From CAWJAP01 sp963834365 (GTDB lineage: Bacteria > Acidobacteriota > Vicinamibacteria > Vicinamibacterales > Vicinamibacteraceae): a stretch of DNA of 64,000 nucleotides. The notes under the pieces are model-generated. The model had not been told where the DNA came from. It did no database searches and saw only the letters and a program-made list of their open reading frames with translations. Every line of letters begins with the position of its first letter. Within the stretch, counting starts at the first letter, position 1. Below are positions 46,945 to 55,687 of the stretch, piece after piece. The DNA is taken from NCBI GenBank assembly GCA_963834365.1, contig CAWIBS010000022.1:62001-126000 (forward strand), written 5' to 3'. A program made the position numbers and the translations under genes.

Positions 46945-47670
46945 TCCGATACACCGGATCGCTCCACGCGTCCCACTGAGGGCGTCGCTGCTGAACTGGT
47001 GGTGGCCCACGTCAGGCGGCTGATCGACGAAGGCCGGGTGAAGCCCGGCAATCGTCTGCCCGCCGAGCGGGAGCTCGCGCAGCAGGTGGGCGTCAGTCGT
47101 CCGAGCGTGCGGGCCGGGTTGCGGGCGCTGGCCGCCATGGGGGTCGTCCAATCCCGCCACGGGGCCGGCACGTTCATCCGCAGCGGTCCGCCCTCGCTCG
47201 ACAGTGAGCCCCTGAGCTTTCTGGCGGCGCTGCACGGCTTCACGCGGGACCAGATGTTCGAGGCGCGCCGGGTGCTCGAGGTCGGCGTCGCCGGCCTGGC
47301 GGCGGAACGCGCGACCGGCGAGCATCTCGCGGCAATCGCCGAAGAGATGACGGGACTCTTCGCCTCGCTCGACGATCCGCTCGGGTTCCTGCGCCACGAC
47401 ATCCGCTTTCACCGCGCCGTCGCCGCGGCGTCGGGCAATCCGATCCTCGGCTCGCTGGTCGAGATGGTGTCGGCGCTGTTCTATGCGCACCGCCGCAAGA
47501 CGGCGCAGCGCGCCCGCGATCTCCGGGAGTCGGCCGACATGCACCGCGCGATCTACAGCGCGCTGCGCAGCCACGACGCCGAGCGCGCGCGTCAGGCCAT
47601 GAACGACCATCTGGTGACCTCGCAGCAGCGCCAGAACGTCGAGGAGCTGTCCTCGGTGGTGACCGGGTGA
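46939..47670 (+). CDS. GntR/FadR-family transcriptional regulator 2
   Basis: 243 residues from ATG 46939. HTH: LVVAHVRRLIDEGRVKPGNRLPAERELAQQVGVSRPSVRAGLRALAAMGVV, followed by HGAGTFIRSGPPSLDSEPLSFLAALHGF. FCD effector domain: MFEARRVLEVGVAGLAAERATGEHL, DIRFHRAVAAASGNPILGSLVEMVSALFYAHRR, DMHRAIYSALRSHD. This is the intact version of the gene at 41636 and shows where that copy is frameshifted. Likely represses the hexuronate genes downstream and itself through GGTRTGACC sites; the ligand is presumably a uronate intermediate. A frame open from 46867 would start inside the promoter and is rejected. Confidence 0.9.
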   Translation: MTSDTPDRSTRPTEGVAAELVVAHVRRLIDEGRVKPGNRLPAERELAQQVGVSRPSVRAGLRALAAMGVVQSRHGAGTFIRSGPPSLDSEPLSFLAALHGFTRDQMFEARRVLEVGVAGLAAERATGEHLAAIAEEMTGLFASLDDPLGFLRHDIRFHRAVAAASGNPILGSLVEMVSALFYAHRRKTAQRARDLRESADMHRAIYSALRSHDAERARQAMNDHLVTSQQRQNVEELSSVVTG

Positions 47671-47876
47671 GGCAGGCCGAGAGACGTTACCAGTTGGATA
47701 GCGGGTGGTTCGCTCGAAGCAGACCACTCGGACGTCCGTCGTCCCCGTCCGGGTCGGCGGTGTGCGTCCGGGGGAAGGCCGCGCACGTCGCGGCTCTCGC
47801 GGCTTGACACTGCCGCATCAGGTGATCGACACTCCTGCCTTCATTGCAGGCGTTTCTGCGTGACTGGGCCGCAATT

Positions 47877-47885
47877 GGTGTGACC
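47877..47885 (+). promoter_or_regulatory. GGTGTGACC operator-like site before the SDR gene
   Basis: AATTGGTGTGACCTG, one transition away from the site overlapping the regulator's own start (TATTGGTATGACCTC). It lies 75 bases upstream of the SDR start, in the gap 47671-47959. A TTGACA lies about 70 bases further upstream, but no good -10 was found for it. Confidence 0.5.
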
Positions 47886-47959
47886 TGTCGCGTCGAGCGC
47901 GGGACGAAGGAGCTTCCACTCGGGCCGGTCCTCGCCGCGCTCGCGTCACAGATTCCACC

Positions 47960-48730
47960 ATGAGTGTGATCGCGCTCACCGGCCGGACGGCCGTCGTCGT
48001 GGGAGGCACGTCCGGCATCGGCCGTGCCATGGCGCGCGGCCTCGCCGAGGCCGGCGCCGACGTGGTGGCGACGGGTCGCCGCGCCGATCTCGTCGAGACG
48101 GTCGCGGCGGAGATCGAGCAGCGCGGTCGTCGCACGCTGCGGCAGACGGCCGACGTGTCCGATCGCGCGTCGCTCGTCGCCCTGCGTGATCGCGCCGTCG
48201 CCGAGCTCGGCGCGGTGGACATCGTCATCAACTGCGCCGGCCGCACCAAGCGCGCGCCCACGCTGACCTTCGACGAGGCCGAGTGGCAGGCCATCCTGGA
48301 GACGAACCTGACCGGGACGCTGCGCGCCTGCCAGGTGTTCGGCGAAGGGATGATCGCGCGCGGCTACGGCCGCATCATCAACATCGCCTCGCTGTCCACC
48401 TTCGTCGCGCTCTACGAAGTCGCGGCCTACGCCGCCAGCAAGGCCGCCGTCGCCTCGCTCACCAAGTCGCTGGCCATCGAGTGGGCCGCGCACGGCGTGA
48501 CGGTGAATGCGATCGCCCCCGGGCTGTTCCGGACCGAGCTGAATGCGGCCCTGCTCGACGGCACCGATCGCGGGCGCGAATTCCTCATGCGATCGCCGAT
48601 GAAGCGGTTCGGCAAGCTGGAGGAGCTGGTCGCCGCCGCCGTGTTCCTCGCCTCGGAGGGGGCGAGCTTCGTCAACGGCGAAGTGCTGGTGGTGGACGGC
48701 GGATTTCTCGCGAGCGGCGTCAATCAATGA
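47960..48730 (+). CDS. Short-chain dehydrogenase/reductase (KduD- or gluconate-5-dehydrogenase-like)
   Basis: 256 residues, classical SDR. Cofactor motif GGTSGIGRAMARGLAEAGADVV, NNAG-type INCAGRTKRAP, and the catalytic Ser...Tyr-x3-Lys in ASLSTFVALYEVAAYAASKAAV; the C-terminal LASEGASFVNGEVLVVDGGF is standard. Given its place ahead of an ExuT-like transporter, eda, kdgK and manD, the likeliest step is reduction of a keto-uronate (fructuronate to mannonate) or KduD-like oxidation. This is inferred from context only. The gene heads the operon and has a possible GntR operator upstream. Confidence 0.85.
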   Translation: MSVIALTGRTAVVVGGTSGIGRAMARGLAEAGADVVATGRRADLVETVAAEIEQRGRRTLRQTADVSDRASLVALRDRAVAELGAVDIVINCAGRTKRAPTLTFDEAEWQAILETNLTGTLRACQVFGEGMIARGYGRIINIASLSTFVALYEVAAYAASKAAVASLTKSLAIEWAAHGVTVNAIAPGLFRTELNAALLDGTDRGREFLMRSPMKRFGKLEELVAAAVFLASEGASFVNGEVLVVDGGFLASGVNQ

Positions 48731-48767
48731 GCCCCGGTGCGCGGCCCGGCGTGGCGATGAGATCAGC

Positions 48768-50138
48768 ATGACTGCCCACGACACCTCCAGTGCGGCGGCC
48801 GTGGCGTCGGCCGCTCGTGCGTCCGCGCCCGGCGGGCACTACCGCTGGGTCATCTGCGCGCTGCTGTTCGTCGCGACGACGATCAACTACGTCGATCGGC
48901 AGGTGATCTCGATTCTCAAGCCGACGCTGCAGGAGCTCTTCGCCTGGACCGAGCGCGACTACGCGGCGATCATCTTCACCTTCCAGCTCGCCTACGCGAT
49001 CGGGCTGCTGGTGTCCGGCCGGGTCATGGACAAGCTCGGGACCCGCGTCGGCTTCCTGCTGGCGATCGTGATCTGGAGCATCGCCGGAGTGCTGCACGCC
49101 TTCGCCGACTGGTTCCCGGGGCTGCGTCTGCCGACGGTGCTCATCGAACCGCCGTCGATCGTCCTGCTGACCGGGTCGGCCGCCGGGTTCGCGCTGGCGC
49201 GGTTCCTCCTCGGGCTGGGTGAAGCCGGCAACTTCCCGGCGTCGATCAAGACCGTCGCCGAGTGGTTCCCCCGTCGCGAGCGCGCGCTGGCGACGGGCAT
49301 CTTCAATTCCGGCACCAACGTCGGCGCGCTGCTCACGCCGCTCATCGTCCCGTGGATCACGCTGCGGTTCGGTTGGCAATGGGCGTTCGTGGCGACCGGC
49401 CTGACCGGATTCGTCTGGCTCATCTGGTGGGCGCGCGCCTATGCGCCGCCCGAGGAGCATCCGCGTCTCTCGCCGCAGGAGCTCGCCTACATTCGCAGCG
49501 ATCCGACGGAATCGATCACGCCCGTGCCCTGGGCGTCGCTGCTCCGGTACCGGCAGACGTGGGCCTTCGCGATCGGCAAGTTCCTGACCGATCCGATCTG
49601 GTGGCTGTATCTGTTCTGGATTCCAGACTTCCTGAACAAGAACTACGGCCTCGACCTGACGACCATCGGCCTGCCGATCGTCGTGATCTATCTCGTCGCC
49701 GACGTCGGCAGCATCGGCGGCGGCTGGTTGTCGTCGAGCCTGCTGAAGCGCGGGTGGAGCGTCAACGCGGCGCGCAAGACGGCCATGCTGTTGTGCGCGG
49801 TGGCGGTCGTGCCGATCATGTTCGCCGCCAAGGCGTCGAACCTGTGGGTGGCCGTGCTTCTCGTGGGACTGGCGGCGGCCGCCCATCAAGGCTGGTCGGC
49901 CAACCTGTTCACGCTGACCTCGGACATGTTCCCGCGCCGCGCCGTCGGATCGGTCGTCGGCATCGGCGGCATGGCCGGGGCGGTTGGCGGCATGTTCAAC
50001 TCTCTCGTCGTCGGCGAGATCCTGCAGCGCACCGGCAGCTATGTGCCGGTCTTCTTCATTGCCGGCACCGCCTACCTGATCGCCCTCGCGATTGTTCACG
50101 TCATGTCGCCGCGACTCGAGCCCGCCAGGGTGGAGTGA
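48768..50138 (+). CDS. MFS transporter, hexuronate (ExuT)/anion:cation symporter-like
   Basis: 456 residues with 12 predicted membrane spans. Anion:cation-symporter-family marks: TTINYVDRQVISILKPTLQE in span 1, AYAIGLLVSGRVMDKLGTRVGF between spans 2 and 3, RFLLGLGEAGNFPASIKTVAEWFPRRERALATGIFNSGTN in spans 4-5, and WIPDFLNKNYG. Known members carry hexuronates, gluconate or phthalate with protons. It is followed after a repeat block by eda and kdgK, supporting uptake of a uronate such as glucuronate. It has an N-terminal hydrophilic tail of about 24 residues. Confidence 0.88.
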   Translation: MTAHDTSSAAAVASAARASAPGGHYRWVICALLFVATTINYVDRQVISILKPTLQELFAWTERDYAAIIFTFQLAYAIGLLVSGRVMDKLGTRVGFLLAIVIWSIAGVLHAFADWFPGLRLPTVLIEPPSIVLLTGSAAGFALARFLLGLGEAGNFPASIKTVAEWFPRRERALATGIFNSGTNVGALLTPLIVPWITLRFGWQWAFVATGLTGFVWLIWWARAYAPPEEHPRLSPQELAYIRSDPTESITPVPWASLLRYRQTWAFAIGKFLTDPIWWLYLFWIPDFLNKNYGLDLTTIGLPIVVIYLVADVGSIGGGWLSSSLLKRGWSVNAARKTAMLLCAVAVVPIMFAAKASNLWVAVLLVGLAAAAHQGWSANLFTLTSDMFPRRAVGSVVGIGGMAGAVGGMFNSLVVGEILQRTGSYVPVFFIAGTAYLIALAIVHVMSPRLEPARVE

Positions 50139-50140
50139 AG

Positions 50141-50270
50141 ACGCAGCTACCAGCTACCAGCTACCAGACGTACCAGAGACTGACCAGCTACCGAGCTACT
50201 GAGCTGACCGAGTGCACCAGAGACCAGCGACCAGCGACCAGAGACCAGACGACCAGCGACCAACCGACGC
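50141..50270. repeat. AGCTACC and GACCAGCG tandem words before eda
   Basis: AGCTACC repeats (50145-50166), then AGCTAC/GAGCTGACC words, then at least five GACCAGCG/AGAGACCAG units. It fills nearly the whole MFS-eda gap. Confidence 0.85.
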
Positions 50271-50286
50271 TCTCCCCGAGATCCCC

Positions 50287-50934
50287 ATGTCCCGTCTTCG
50301 TGTGCTGCAGGAAATCGAGTCCACCGGGGTGGTTGCCGTCATCCGGATGAACGAGCCCGCGAAGCTGCGCGCCGTTGTCGATGCGATGCTCGAGGGCGGC
50401 GTGCGGGCGCTCGAGGTCACGATGACGGTGCCTGGCGCCGTCGGGCTGATCGAGACGCTGGCGCGTGACCTGCCCGAGGAGTTCCAGTTGGGGGCCGGCA
50501 CGGTGCTCGATCCGGAGACCGCGCGTCAGGTCATCCTGGCCGGCGCCAAGTTCCTGGTCGCGCCGTCGCTCAATCTCAAGACCATCGAGATGTGCCACCG
50601 CTACGACGTGGCCGCGCTGCCCGGGTGCTTCACGCCGACCGAGATCCTCACGGCCTGGGAAGCCGGGGCGGACGTGATCAAAGTGTTCCCCGCCACCGCC
50701 CTCGGTCCCACGTTCTTCAAGGACATGCGCGGGCCCTTCCCGCAGATCCGGCTGATGCCGACCGGCGGCGTGTCGCTCGCGAACGCCGGCGAGTGGATCA
50801 AGGCCGGCGCCGTGGCGATCGGCGTCGGCACGGCCCTCGTGGACACGAAGGCCATCGCGGACGGCAACTTCCGGAAGATCACCGACAACGCTCGAACGCT
50901 CGTCGAAGCCGTCCAGGCCGCACGCGGCCACTAG
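50287..50934 (+). CDS. eda: 2-keto-3-deoxy-6-phosphogluconate aldolase
   Basis: Class I aldolase splitting KDPG into pyruvate and glyceraldehyde-3-phosphate. 215 residues. Blocks: TGVVAVIRMNEPAKL, VRALEVTMTVPGAV, FQLGAGTVLDPETARQVILAGAKFLVAPSLN, YDVAALPGCFTPTEILTAWEAGADVIKVFPATALGP with the Schiff-base Lys in IKVFPA, and MPTGGVSLANAGEWIKAGAVAIGVGTAL. ATG 50287 (MSRLRVLQEIE) is chosen because the frame upstream only translates repeat DNA. Together with kdgK it completes the lower uronate pathway. Confidence 0.94.
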   Translation: MSRLRVLQEIESTGVVAVIRMNEPAKLRAVVDAMLEGGVRALEVTMTVPGAVGLIETLARDLPEEFQLGAGTVLDPETARQVILAGAKFLVAPSLNLKTIEMCHRYDVAALPGCFTPTEILTAWEAGADVIKVFPATALGPTFFKDMRGPFPQIRLMPTGGVSLANAGEWIKAGAVAIGVGTALVDTKAIADGNFRKITDNARTLVEAVQAARGH

Positions 50935-50941
50935 CCACGCA

Positions 50942-51150
50942 CCGCCACGAGCCACGAGCCACAGATAGATCTGACAAGATCTGACCAAAGACCTAAGACC
51001 AAAGACTGAAGACTGAGGACTGAAGACTGAAGACCGAGCAACGACCAGCGACGAACGATCAACGACCAAAGACCAACGACCAGAGACCACGACCCGTAGC
51101 CCGTAATCCCGTCTTACCCTGGTAGCTGGTCGCTCGTCCCTGGTCGCTGA
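50942..51150. repeat. Mixed word array between eda and kdgK
   Basis: GAGCCAC words, AGATCTGAC, a GACTGAA/GACCAAA 7-base run (50985-51033), CGACCAGCGACGAACGA words, CCCGTAGCCCGTA, then the complementary sense TGGTAGCTGGTCGCTCG...TGGTCGCTGAC at 51119-51150. Left and right parts can pair. About 210 bases, no gene. Confidence 0.85.
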
Positions 51151-51157
51151 CAAACCC

Positions 51158-52187
51158 ATGCCCAAAGTCGTCACCTTCGGCGAGATCATGTTGCGCCTGA
51201 GCCCGCCCGGGTTCGAGCGGTTCCTGCAGACCCCCCAGTTCGTGGCCACCTATGGGGGCGGCGAAGCGAACGTGGCTGTCAGCCTCGCGCAGTTCGGACT
51301 GGAGAGCCACTACGTGACCCGGCTGCCCGCACACGCCATCGGCGAGGGCGCGGTGCGCGTGCTGCGCGCGGAAGGGGTGCGGACGGATTTCATCGTCCGC
51401 GGTGGCGAGCGTATCGGCATCTACTACGCCGAGACCGGCGCCAGCCAGCGCGCCTCGACGGTCATCTACGACCGGGCGCAGTCCGCCATCAGCGAGATGA
51501 CGACCGGGACCGTGGACTGGGCCGGCGGTGTTCGCCGGTGCGGCGTGGTTTCACTGGACCGGCATCACGCCGGCGCTCGGCGAGCGCGCGGCAGCAGTGA
51601 TCCGGGAAGCGCTCGAGGCCGCCCGCGAGGCGGAGGTGGGCGTCAGCGTCGATCTCAACTTCCGCAAGAAGCTGTGGACCGAACGACAGGCCCAGGCGAC
51701 GATGCGCCCGTTGATGGGGCTCGTGGACGTCGTCATTGCCAACGAAGAAGACATCCAGTCCGTGCTCGGCCTTCACGTCGAGGGCACGGATGTCACGACC
51801 GGGCAGCTCGACCTCGAGGCCTACCACCGCGTCGCTCGCACGATCACCAGCGAGCTGGGTCCCTCGTCGGTGGCCATTACCCTGCGGGAGAGCGTGTCGG
51901 CGAGCGACAACGGCTGGGGCGCGGTCATGTACGAGAAGGCGACCGACACCTTCCATCGCAGTCAGCACTACGACGTGCGGCTGGTGGATCGCATTGGCGG
52001 TGGGGACAGCTTCGCGGGCGGGCTCATCTACGGCCTGGTCACGGGCCGCTCCGTGGAGGCGTCGCTCCGATTCGCGGTCGCGGCGAGCGCGCTCAAACAG
52101 ACGATTCCCGGCGACTTCAATCGCGTGTCGGTCGCCGAAGTCGATCGCCTGGCCGGCGGCGATGCCAGCGGCCGCGTGCAGCGCTGA
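51158..52187 (+). CDS. kdgK: 2-keto-3-deoxygluconate kinase (PfkB family), one frameshift
   Basis: PfkB-family sugar kinase, about 342 residues. MPKVVTFGEIMLRLSPPGFERF and YGGGEANVAVSLAQFG bind substrate; GIYYAETGASQRASTVIYDRA is typical of KDG kinases; after a +1 near 51529 (WAG then AVFAGAAWFHWTGITPAL) the frame continues with SVDLNFRKKLW, NEEDIQSVLG and the catalytic GGGDSFAGGLIYGLV with its Asp. Its position between eda and manD makes KDG the expected substrate. Confidence 0.9.
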
Positions 52188-52209
52188 CAGTCGGAGCTTG
52201 AGATCCTAG

Positions 52210-52240
52210 GACTACGGGCTACGGGCTGCGGGCTACGGGC
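52210..52240. repeat. ACTACGGG/GCTACGGG array before manD
   Basis: Four 8-9 base units of the ctacggg word in the kdgK-manD gap. Confidence 0.8.
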
Positions 52241-52307
52241 AGATCTTCCCGCACCCTGAAGCCGGGAGCCCTTCGCCTGACACAGTCACTGGGACCTCGA
52301 CCAAGGC

Positions 52308-53519
52308 ATGAAGATCACCGACGCCAGGGTCATCGTCACCTGTCCGGGCCGCAACTTCGTCACGCTCAAGATCACGACCGAGGACGGGGTGTTCGGGCTC
52401 GGCGATGCCACGCTCAACGGGCGCGAGCTGGCGGTGGCGAGCTACCTGACCGATCACGTCGTGCCGCTGCTCGCCGGGCGTGACGCCCGTCGCATCGAGG
52501 ACACCTGGCAGTATCTGTACAAGGGTGCCTACTGGCGCCGCGGTCCCGTGACGATGGCGGCGATTGCGGCGGTGGACACGGCGCTGTGGGACATCAAGGC
52601 CAAGGCGTGCGGCCAGCCGCTCTACCAGTTGCTCGGCGGCGCGTCCCGCGACGCTGTGCTCGTGTACGGGCACGCCAATGGCGCCGATGTGCCCTCGGCG
52701 CTCGAAGCGGTGGCCCGCTACGTTGGCCTCGGCTACAAGGCGATCCGTGTCCAGTGCGGGATTCCCGGCGTGCAGGGCGCGTACGGAGTGGGGAAGGCCG
52801 GCGCCATCGAGTACGAGCCCGCCGAGAAGCGTGCGCCGTTCGAAACGGTCTGGAGCACGGAGGCCTACAGCGAGTTCATCCCGACGCTCTTTGCGCGCGT
52901 GCGGGACGAGTTCGGTCCCGGCCTGCACCTCCTGCACGACGTCCATCACCGGCTGACGCCGATCGAAGCGGCGCGGATCGGCCGGAGCCTCGAGCCGTAC
53001 CGGCTCTGGTGGATGGAGGATCCGGTGCCGGCCGAGCTCCAGGAGGGCTACCGCCTCATCCGGCAACACACCGTCACCCCGCTCGCCGTAGGCGAGGTCT
53101 TCAACAGCGTGTTCGACTGTCAGCGGCTCATTCAGGAGCAGCTCATCGACTTCATCCGGACGAGCGTGGTCCACGCCGGCGGCATCACCCATCTGCGCCG
53201 CATCGCGGCGCTCGCCGAGCTTTACCAGGTGCGCACCGGATCGCACGGCGCCACCGATCTGAGTCCCGTGTGCATGGCGGCGGCGCTGCACTTCGACCTC
53301 AGCGTCCACAACTTCGGGATCCAGGAGTACATGGCCCACACGCCGGACACCGCGCGCGTGTTCCCGCACCACTACAGCTATCGCGACGGGTCCATGCATC
53401 CGGGCGAGGCGCCGGGGCTGGGTGTGGACATCGACGAGGCGCTCGCCGCGCAGTATCCTTACGAACCAGCCTACCTGCCCGTCGCGCGAAAGGCCGACGG
53501 CACCATGCACGATTGGTAG
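52308..53519 (+). CDS. manD: D-mannonate dehydratase (enolase superfamily, ManD/RspA)
   Basis: 403 residues. Starts MKITDARVIVTCPGRNFVTLKI and has the ManD signature region YLYKGAYWRRGPVTMAAIAAVDTALWDIKAKA, RVQCGIPGVQGAYG, LHDVHHRLTPIEAARIGRSLEPY with metal ligands, WWMEDPVPAELQEGY, GEVFNSVFDC, DFIRTSVVHAGGITHLRRIAALAELYQVRTGSHGATDLSPV and the C-terminal HYSYRDG...MHDW. Converts D-mannonate to KDG with Mg2+. It sits beside kdgK and eda. A second, unrelated mannonate dehydratase type is at 20966. Confidence 0.92.
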   Translation: MKITDARVIVTCPGRNFVTLKITTEDGVFGLGDATLNGRELAVASYLTDHVVPLLAGRDARRIEDTWQYLYKGAYWRRGPVTMAAIAAVDTALWDIKAKACGQPLYQLLGGASRDAVLVYGHANGADVPSALEAVARYVGLGYKAIRVQCGIPGVQGAYGVGKAGAIEYEPAEKRAPFETVWSTEAYSEFIPTLFARVRDEFGPGLHLLHDVHHRLTPIEAARIGRSLEPYRLWWMEDPVPAELQEGYRLIRQHTVTPLAVGEVFNSVFDCQRLIQEQLIDFIRTSVVHAGGITHLRRIAALAELYQVRTGSHGATDLSPVCMAAALHFDLSVHNFGIQEYMAHTPDTARVFPHHYSYRDGSMHPGEAPGLGVDIDEALAAQYPYEPAYLPVARKADGTMHDW

Positions 53520-53529
53520 GCCGCAGGAT

Positions 53530-53660
53530 CAGGGACCAGGCACCGGCTCAGGGACCAACGACCAGCGACCAACGACCAGAGACCAACGACCGGACGACCG
53601 AACGACCAGCGACCAGGCAGACCCGGCCCGCAGCCCGTAGCCTGTAGCCCGTAGCCCGAG
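53530..53660. repeat. GACCAACGACCAGCG array ending in CCCGTAGCCTGTAGCC
   Basis: About ten GACCA(A/G)CG-type 8-base units followed by four GTAGCCC/GTAGCCT units, showing two word families joined head to tail in one gap. Confidence 0.87.
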
Positions 53661-53695
53661 AGCCCTCTGACGCTCTGAAAGATTGCGAGCACCCC

Positions 53696-54568
53696 ATGCC
53701 TCTCACCCGACGCGACGCATTGAAGACAGCCGGCCTCGCGGCGCTTGCCGCATCCACCCCGTCGTCTGGCCTGGCGCAGATGAATCAGCCGACGATCGCC
53801 AAGCCGTCGAAGCTGCGGATCAAGCAGTCGGTCTGCCAGTGGTGCTACGGAAAGATACCGCTGCGCGACTTCTTCAAGGGGGTGGCTGACTCGGGGCTGA
53901 CCGCGGTCGATCTGCTGAACGAAGAGCAGTGGACCGTTGCGAAGGAGTTCGGCCTGGGCTGCTCGATGGGGTACGTCGGCGCGGGCTCGATCCCCGATGG
54001 CCTCAACAACCCCAAGCACCACGACATGCTGGTCAATGCGCTGACGACCGGCATCCCGAAGGCGAAAGCCGCCGGCGTGCCGAACGTGATCTGCTTCTTC
54101 GGCAACCGCAACGGGATGGCTGACGCGGAGGGGATCAAGAACTCGATTGCCTGCCTGAACCGCGTGAAGGGCGTTGCCGAAGAGCACGGCACCACGATCT
54201 GCGTCGAGCTCCTCAACAGCAAGGTGAACCACAAGGACTACATGGGTGACAAGACGCCTTATGGCGCCGAGATCATCCGTGCCGTCAACTCACCGCGCGT
54301 CAAGCTGCTCTACGACATCTACCACATGCAGATCATGGAGGGCGACGTCATCGCGACGATTCGTGCCTACAAGGATGCGATTGGCCACTACCACACCGGC
54401 GGCGTGCCTGGCCGCCACGAGCTCGACGCCGACCAGGAGCTCAACTGGCCCGCGATCACCCGCGCGATCATCGAGACCGGCTTCACCGGCCACTTCGCCC
54501 ACGAATTCATCCCGGTCCGCGATCCGCTGACGTCGCTCCGCGAAGCCGTCGCGCTGTGCGACGTGTGA
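53696..54568 (+). CDS. Hydroxypyruvate isomerase-like TIM-barrel protein (Tat signal)
   Basis: 290 residues. The N-terminus LTRRDALKTAGLAALAAST is a Tat-type signal. The barrel resembles Hyi/sugar isomerases: KQSVCQWCYGKIPLRDFFKGVADSGLTAVDLL, CFFGNRNGMADAEGIKNSIACLNRV, CVELLNSKVNHKDYMGD with metal Glu, KLLYDIYHMQIMEGDVI with Asp/His, GHYHTGGVPGRHELD, and HFAHEFIPVRDP with Glu. It is the last gene of the uronate run. Export of such an enzyme is common in this phylum but its substrate is not known. Confidence 0.82.
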   Translation: MPLTRRDALKTAGLAALAASTPSSGLAQMNQPTIAKPSKLRIKQSVCQWCYGKIPLRDFFKGVADSGLTAVDLLNEEQWTVAKEFGLGCSMGYVGAGSIPDGLNNPKHHDMLVNALTTGIPKAKAAGVPNVICFFGNRNGMADAEGIKNSIACLNRVKGVAEEHGTTICVELLNSKVNHKDYMGDKTPYGAEIIRAVNSPRVKLLYDIYHMQIMEGDVIATIRAYKDAIGHYHTGGVPGRHELDADQELNWPAITRAIIETGFTGHFAHEFIPVRDPLTSLREAVALCDV

Positions 54569-54581
54569 CGACGCTCGATCG

Positions 54582-54690
54582 GTAGGGCGGGGCTTCAGCC
54601 CCGCCGCGAGGGCGCGCGATTATCAATGCTCGCCGGGGCTGAAGCCCACGGCCTACCGGTGCCCGGCCTACCGGCCCGGCCTACCCCTGG
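54582..54690. repeat. GGTAGG/CCTACC-bounded double hairpin
   Basis: GGTAGG, then a GCGGGGCTTCAGCCCCGC hairpin, a 30-base linker, a GCCGGGGCTGAAGCCC half-hairpin, then GGCCTACC three times. Two convergent genes end on either side, and the minus-strand stop at 54681 lies within it. Confidence 0.85.
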
Positions 54691-55279
54691 TGCTCGGGGT
54701 GGGTGCAGCCTTTGAACTCGGCGAAGAACGACGTCCCGTCGTCGCCGAGCTCCGTACGTGCGCCCACTTCGGACGTGTAGTAGCCCGTGATGGTCATCGA
54801 CTTGATGGCCAGGAAGAATTCGGCCCCCGCCCGGTCTGCGCCTTCCGTGGCGCCCGGCGCGCTGAGCGAGGTGAGCAGCGCCGCCTGATTGGCGGGTGAG
54901 GCGTCGGCGAAGGGCTTCGCCGTACTCCTTCTGCGCGCGTGCGTCGACCCACGCCAGACCCGCAAGAAAGCCGTCGCGCTGAACGGTGGGCGCCTCGGCC
55001 AGCACGCCGTCGATGAACTGGTTGACGTTCGCCGCCTTGGCGCCCGGTGTGTCGGTCTGGGGGATGATCAGCCTCGCTCAGTGCGACCACTGAGCGGTTC
55101 TGCGCCGGCGTGAGCACCTTCGGCTTCCATGCCGTCGCCGCCTTGGCCGTTCGCTGGATGACATGCGCATGATCGCCGGCGAACGCGCTGAGCGCCTCCA
55201 CCCAGGCCGGGGCGGCAACGGCCGCGCTTCCGAGCGCGAGACGGCGGAGTGCCTCACGCCGCGCAACCGGATCGCTCAT
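54681..55279 (-). CDS. Gluconate 2-dehydrogenase subunit 3-family protein, copy B, frameshifted
   Basis: About 198 residues. Begins MSDPVARREALRRLALGSAAVAAPAW, a Tat-like signal, then VLTPAQNRSVVALSE; after a +1 near 55073 the frame reads LIIPQTDTPGAKAANVNQFIDGVLAEAP and FLAGLAWVDARAQKEYGE, and after another near 54920 PFADASPANQAALLTSLSAPG. It ends FFLAIKSMTITGYYTSEVGARTELGDDGTSFFAEFKGCTHPEHQG. The ATG at 55279 overlaps the cytochrome c stop (ATGA). It is paralogous to copy A at 43471. It closes a minus-strand operon with a Gfo/Idh protein, a DUF6807 protein and a cytochrome. Confidence 0.85.
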
Positions 55280-55632
55280 TTCAGCTTCTTGTCGAACTTG
55301 CGGACGTAGCGGGCGAGCGCGGTCGCCTCCGCGGGGCTCAGCTGACTCTTGAACGGCATCATCGCCGTGCCCGCGACGCCGTTCATGATCGTGTTGCTCA
55401 CTTCCTTGACGGTCGAGCCGTTCTTCCACTCGCCATCCGCGAAGCTCATGTTCGGCATCGTCTGCGCGTTGCCATCCTGATGACACACCAGGCACTTCGT
55501 CTTGTAGAGCTCGGCGGCGTCCACTTTCCCCGCACTCTGCGCGGCGGCCGGCGGCGCGGCCGCCAATCCGAGGACGAGGAGTGTCAGCCAGAAACCCGGT
55601 CGTGACTGCATCGATCGCATCGTTCGGTTCAA
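55276..55632 (-). CDS. Secreted c-type cytochrome
   Basis: 118 residues. Signal peptide near 12-32 (FWLTLLVLGLAAAPPAAA). Haem motif CLVCH follows ELYKTKCLVCHQDGNAQTMPNM; the distal Met is probably in GTAMMPFKSQL, with the usual C-terminal helix LSPAEATALARYVRKFDKK. One haem. It is co-translated with the subunit-3-like gene by ATGA and presumably receives electrons from the exported oxidoreductase of this operon. ATG 55632 or 55620 can be the start. No frameshift, in contrast to its neighbours. Confidence 0.9.
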   Translation of the reverse strand: MNRTMRSMQSRPGFWLTLLVLGLAAAPPAAAQSAGKVDAAELYKTKCLVCHQDGNAQTMPNMSFADGEWKNGSTVKEVSNTIMNGVAGTAMMPFKSQLSPAEATALARYVRKFDKKLK

Positions 55633-55687
55633 TCCTCCAGGCGCCCTTTCAGTGTACCCGAAGAGGAGTCCGCCGCCTGAGCGTGCC

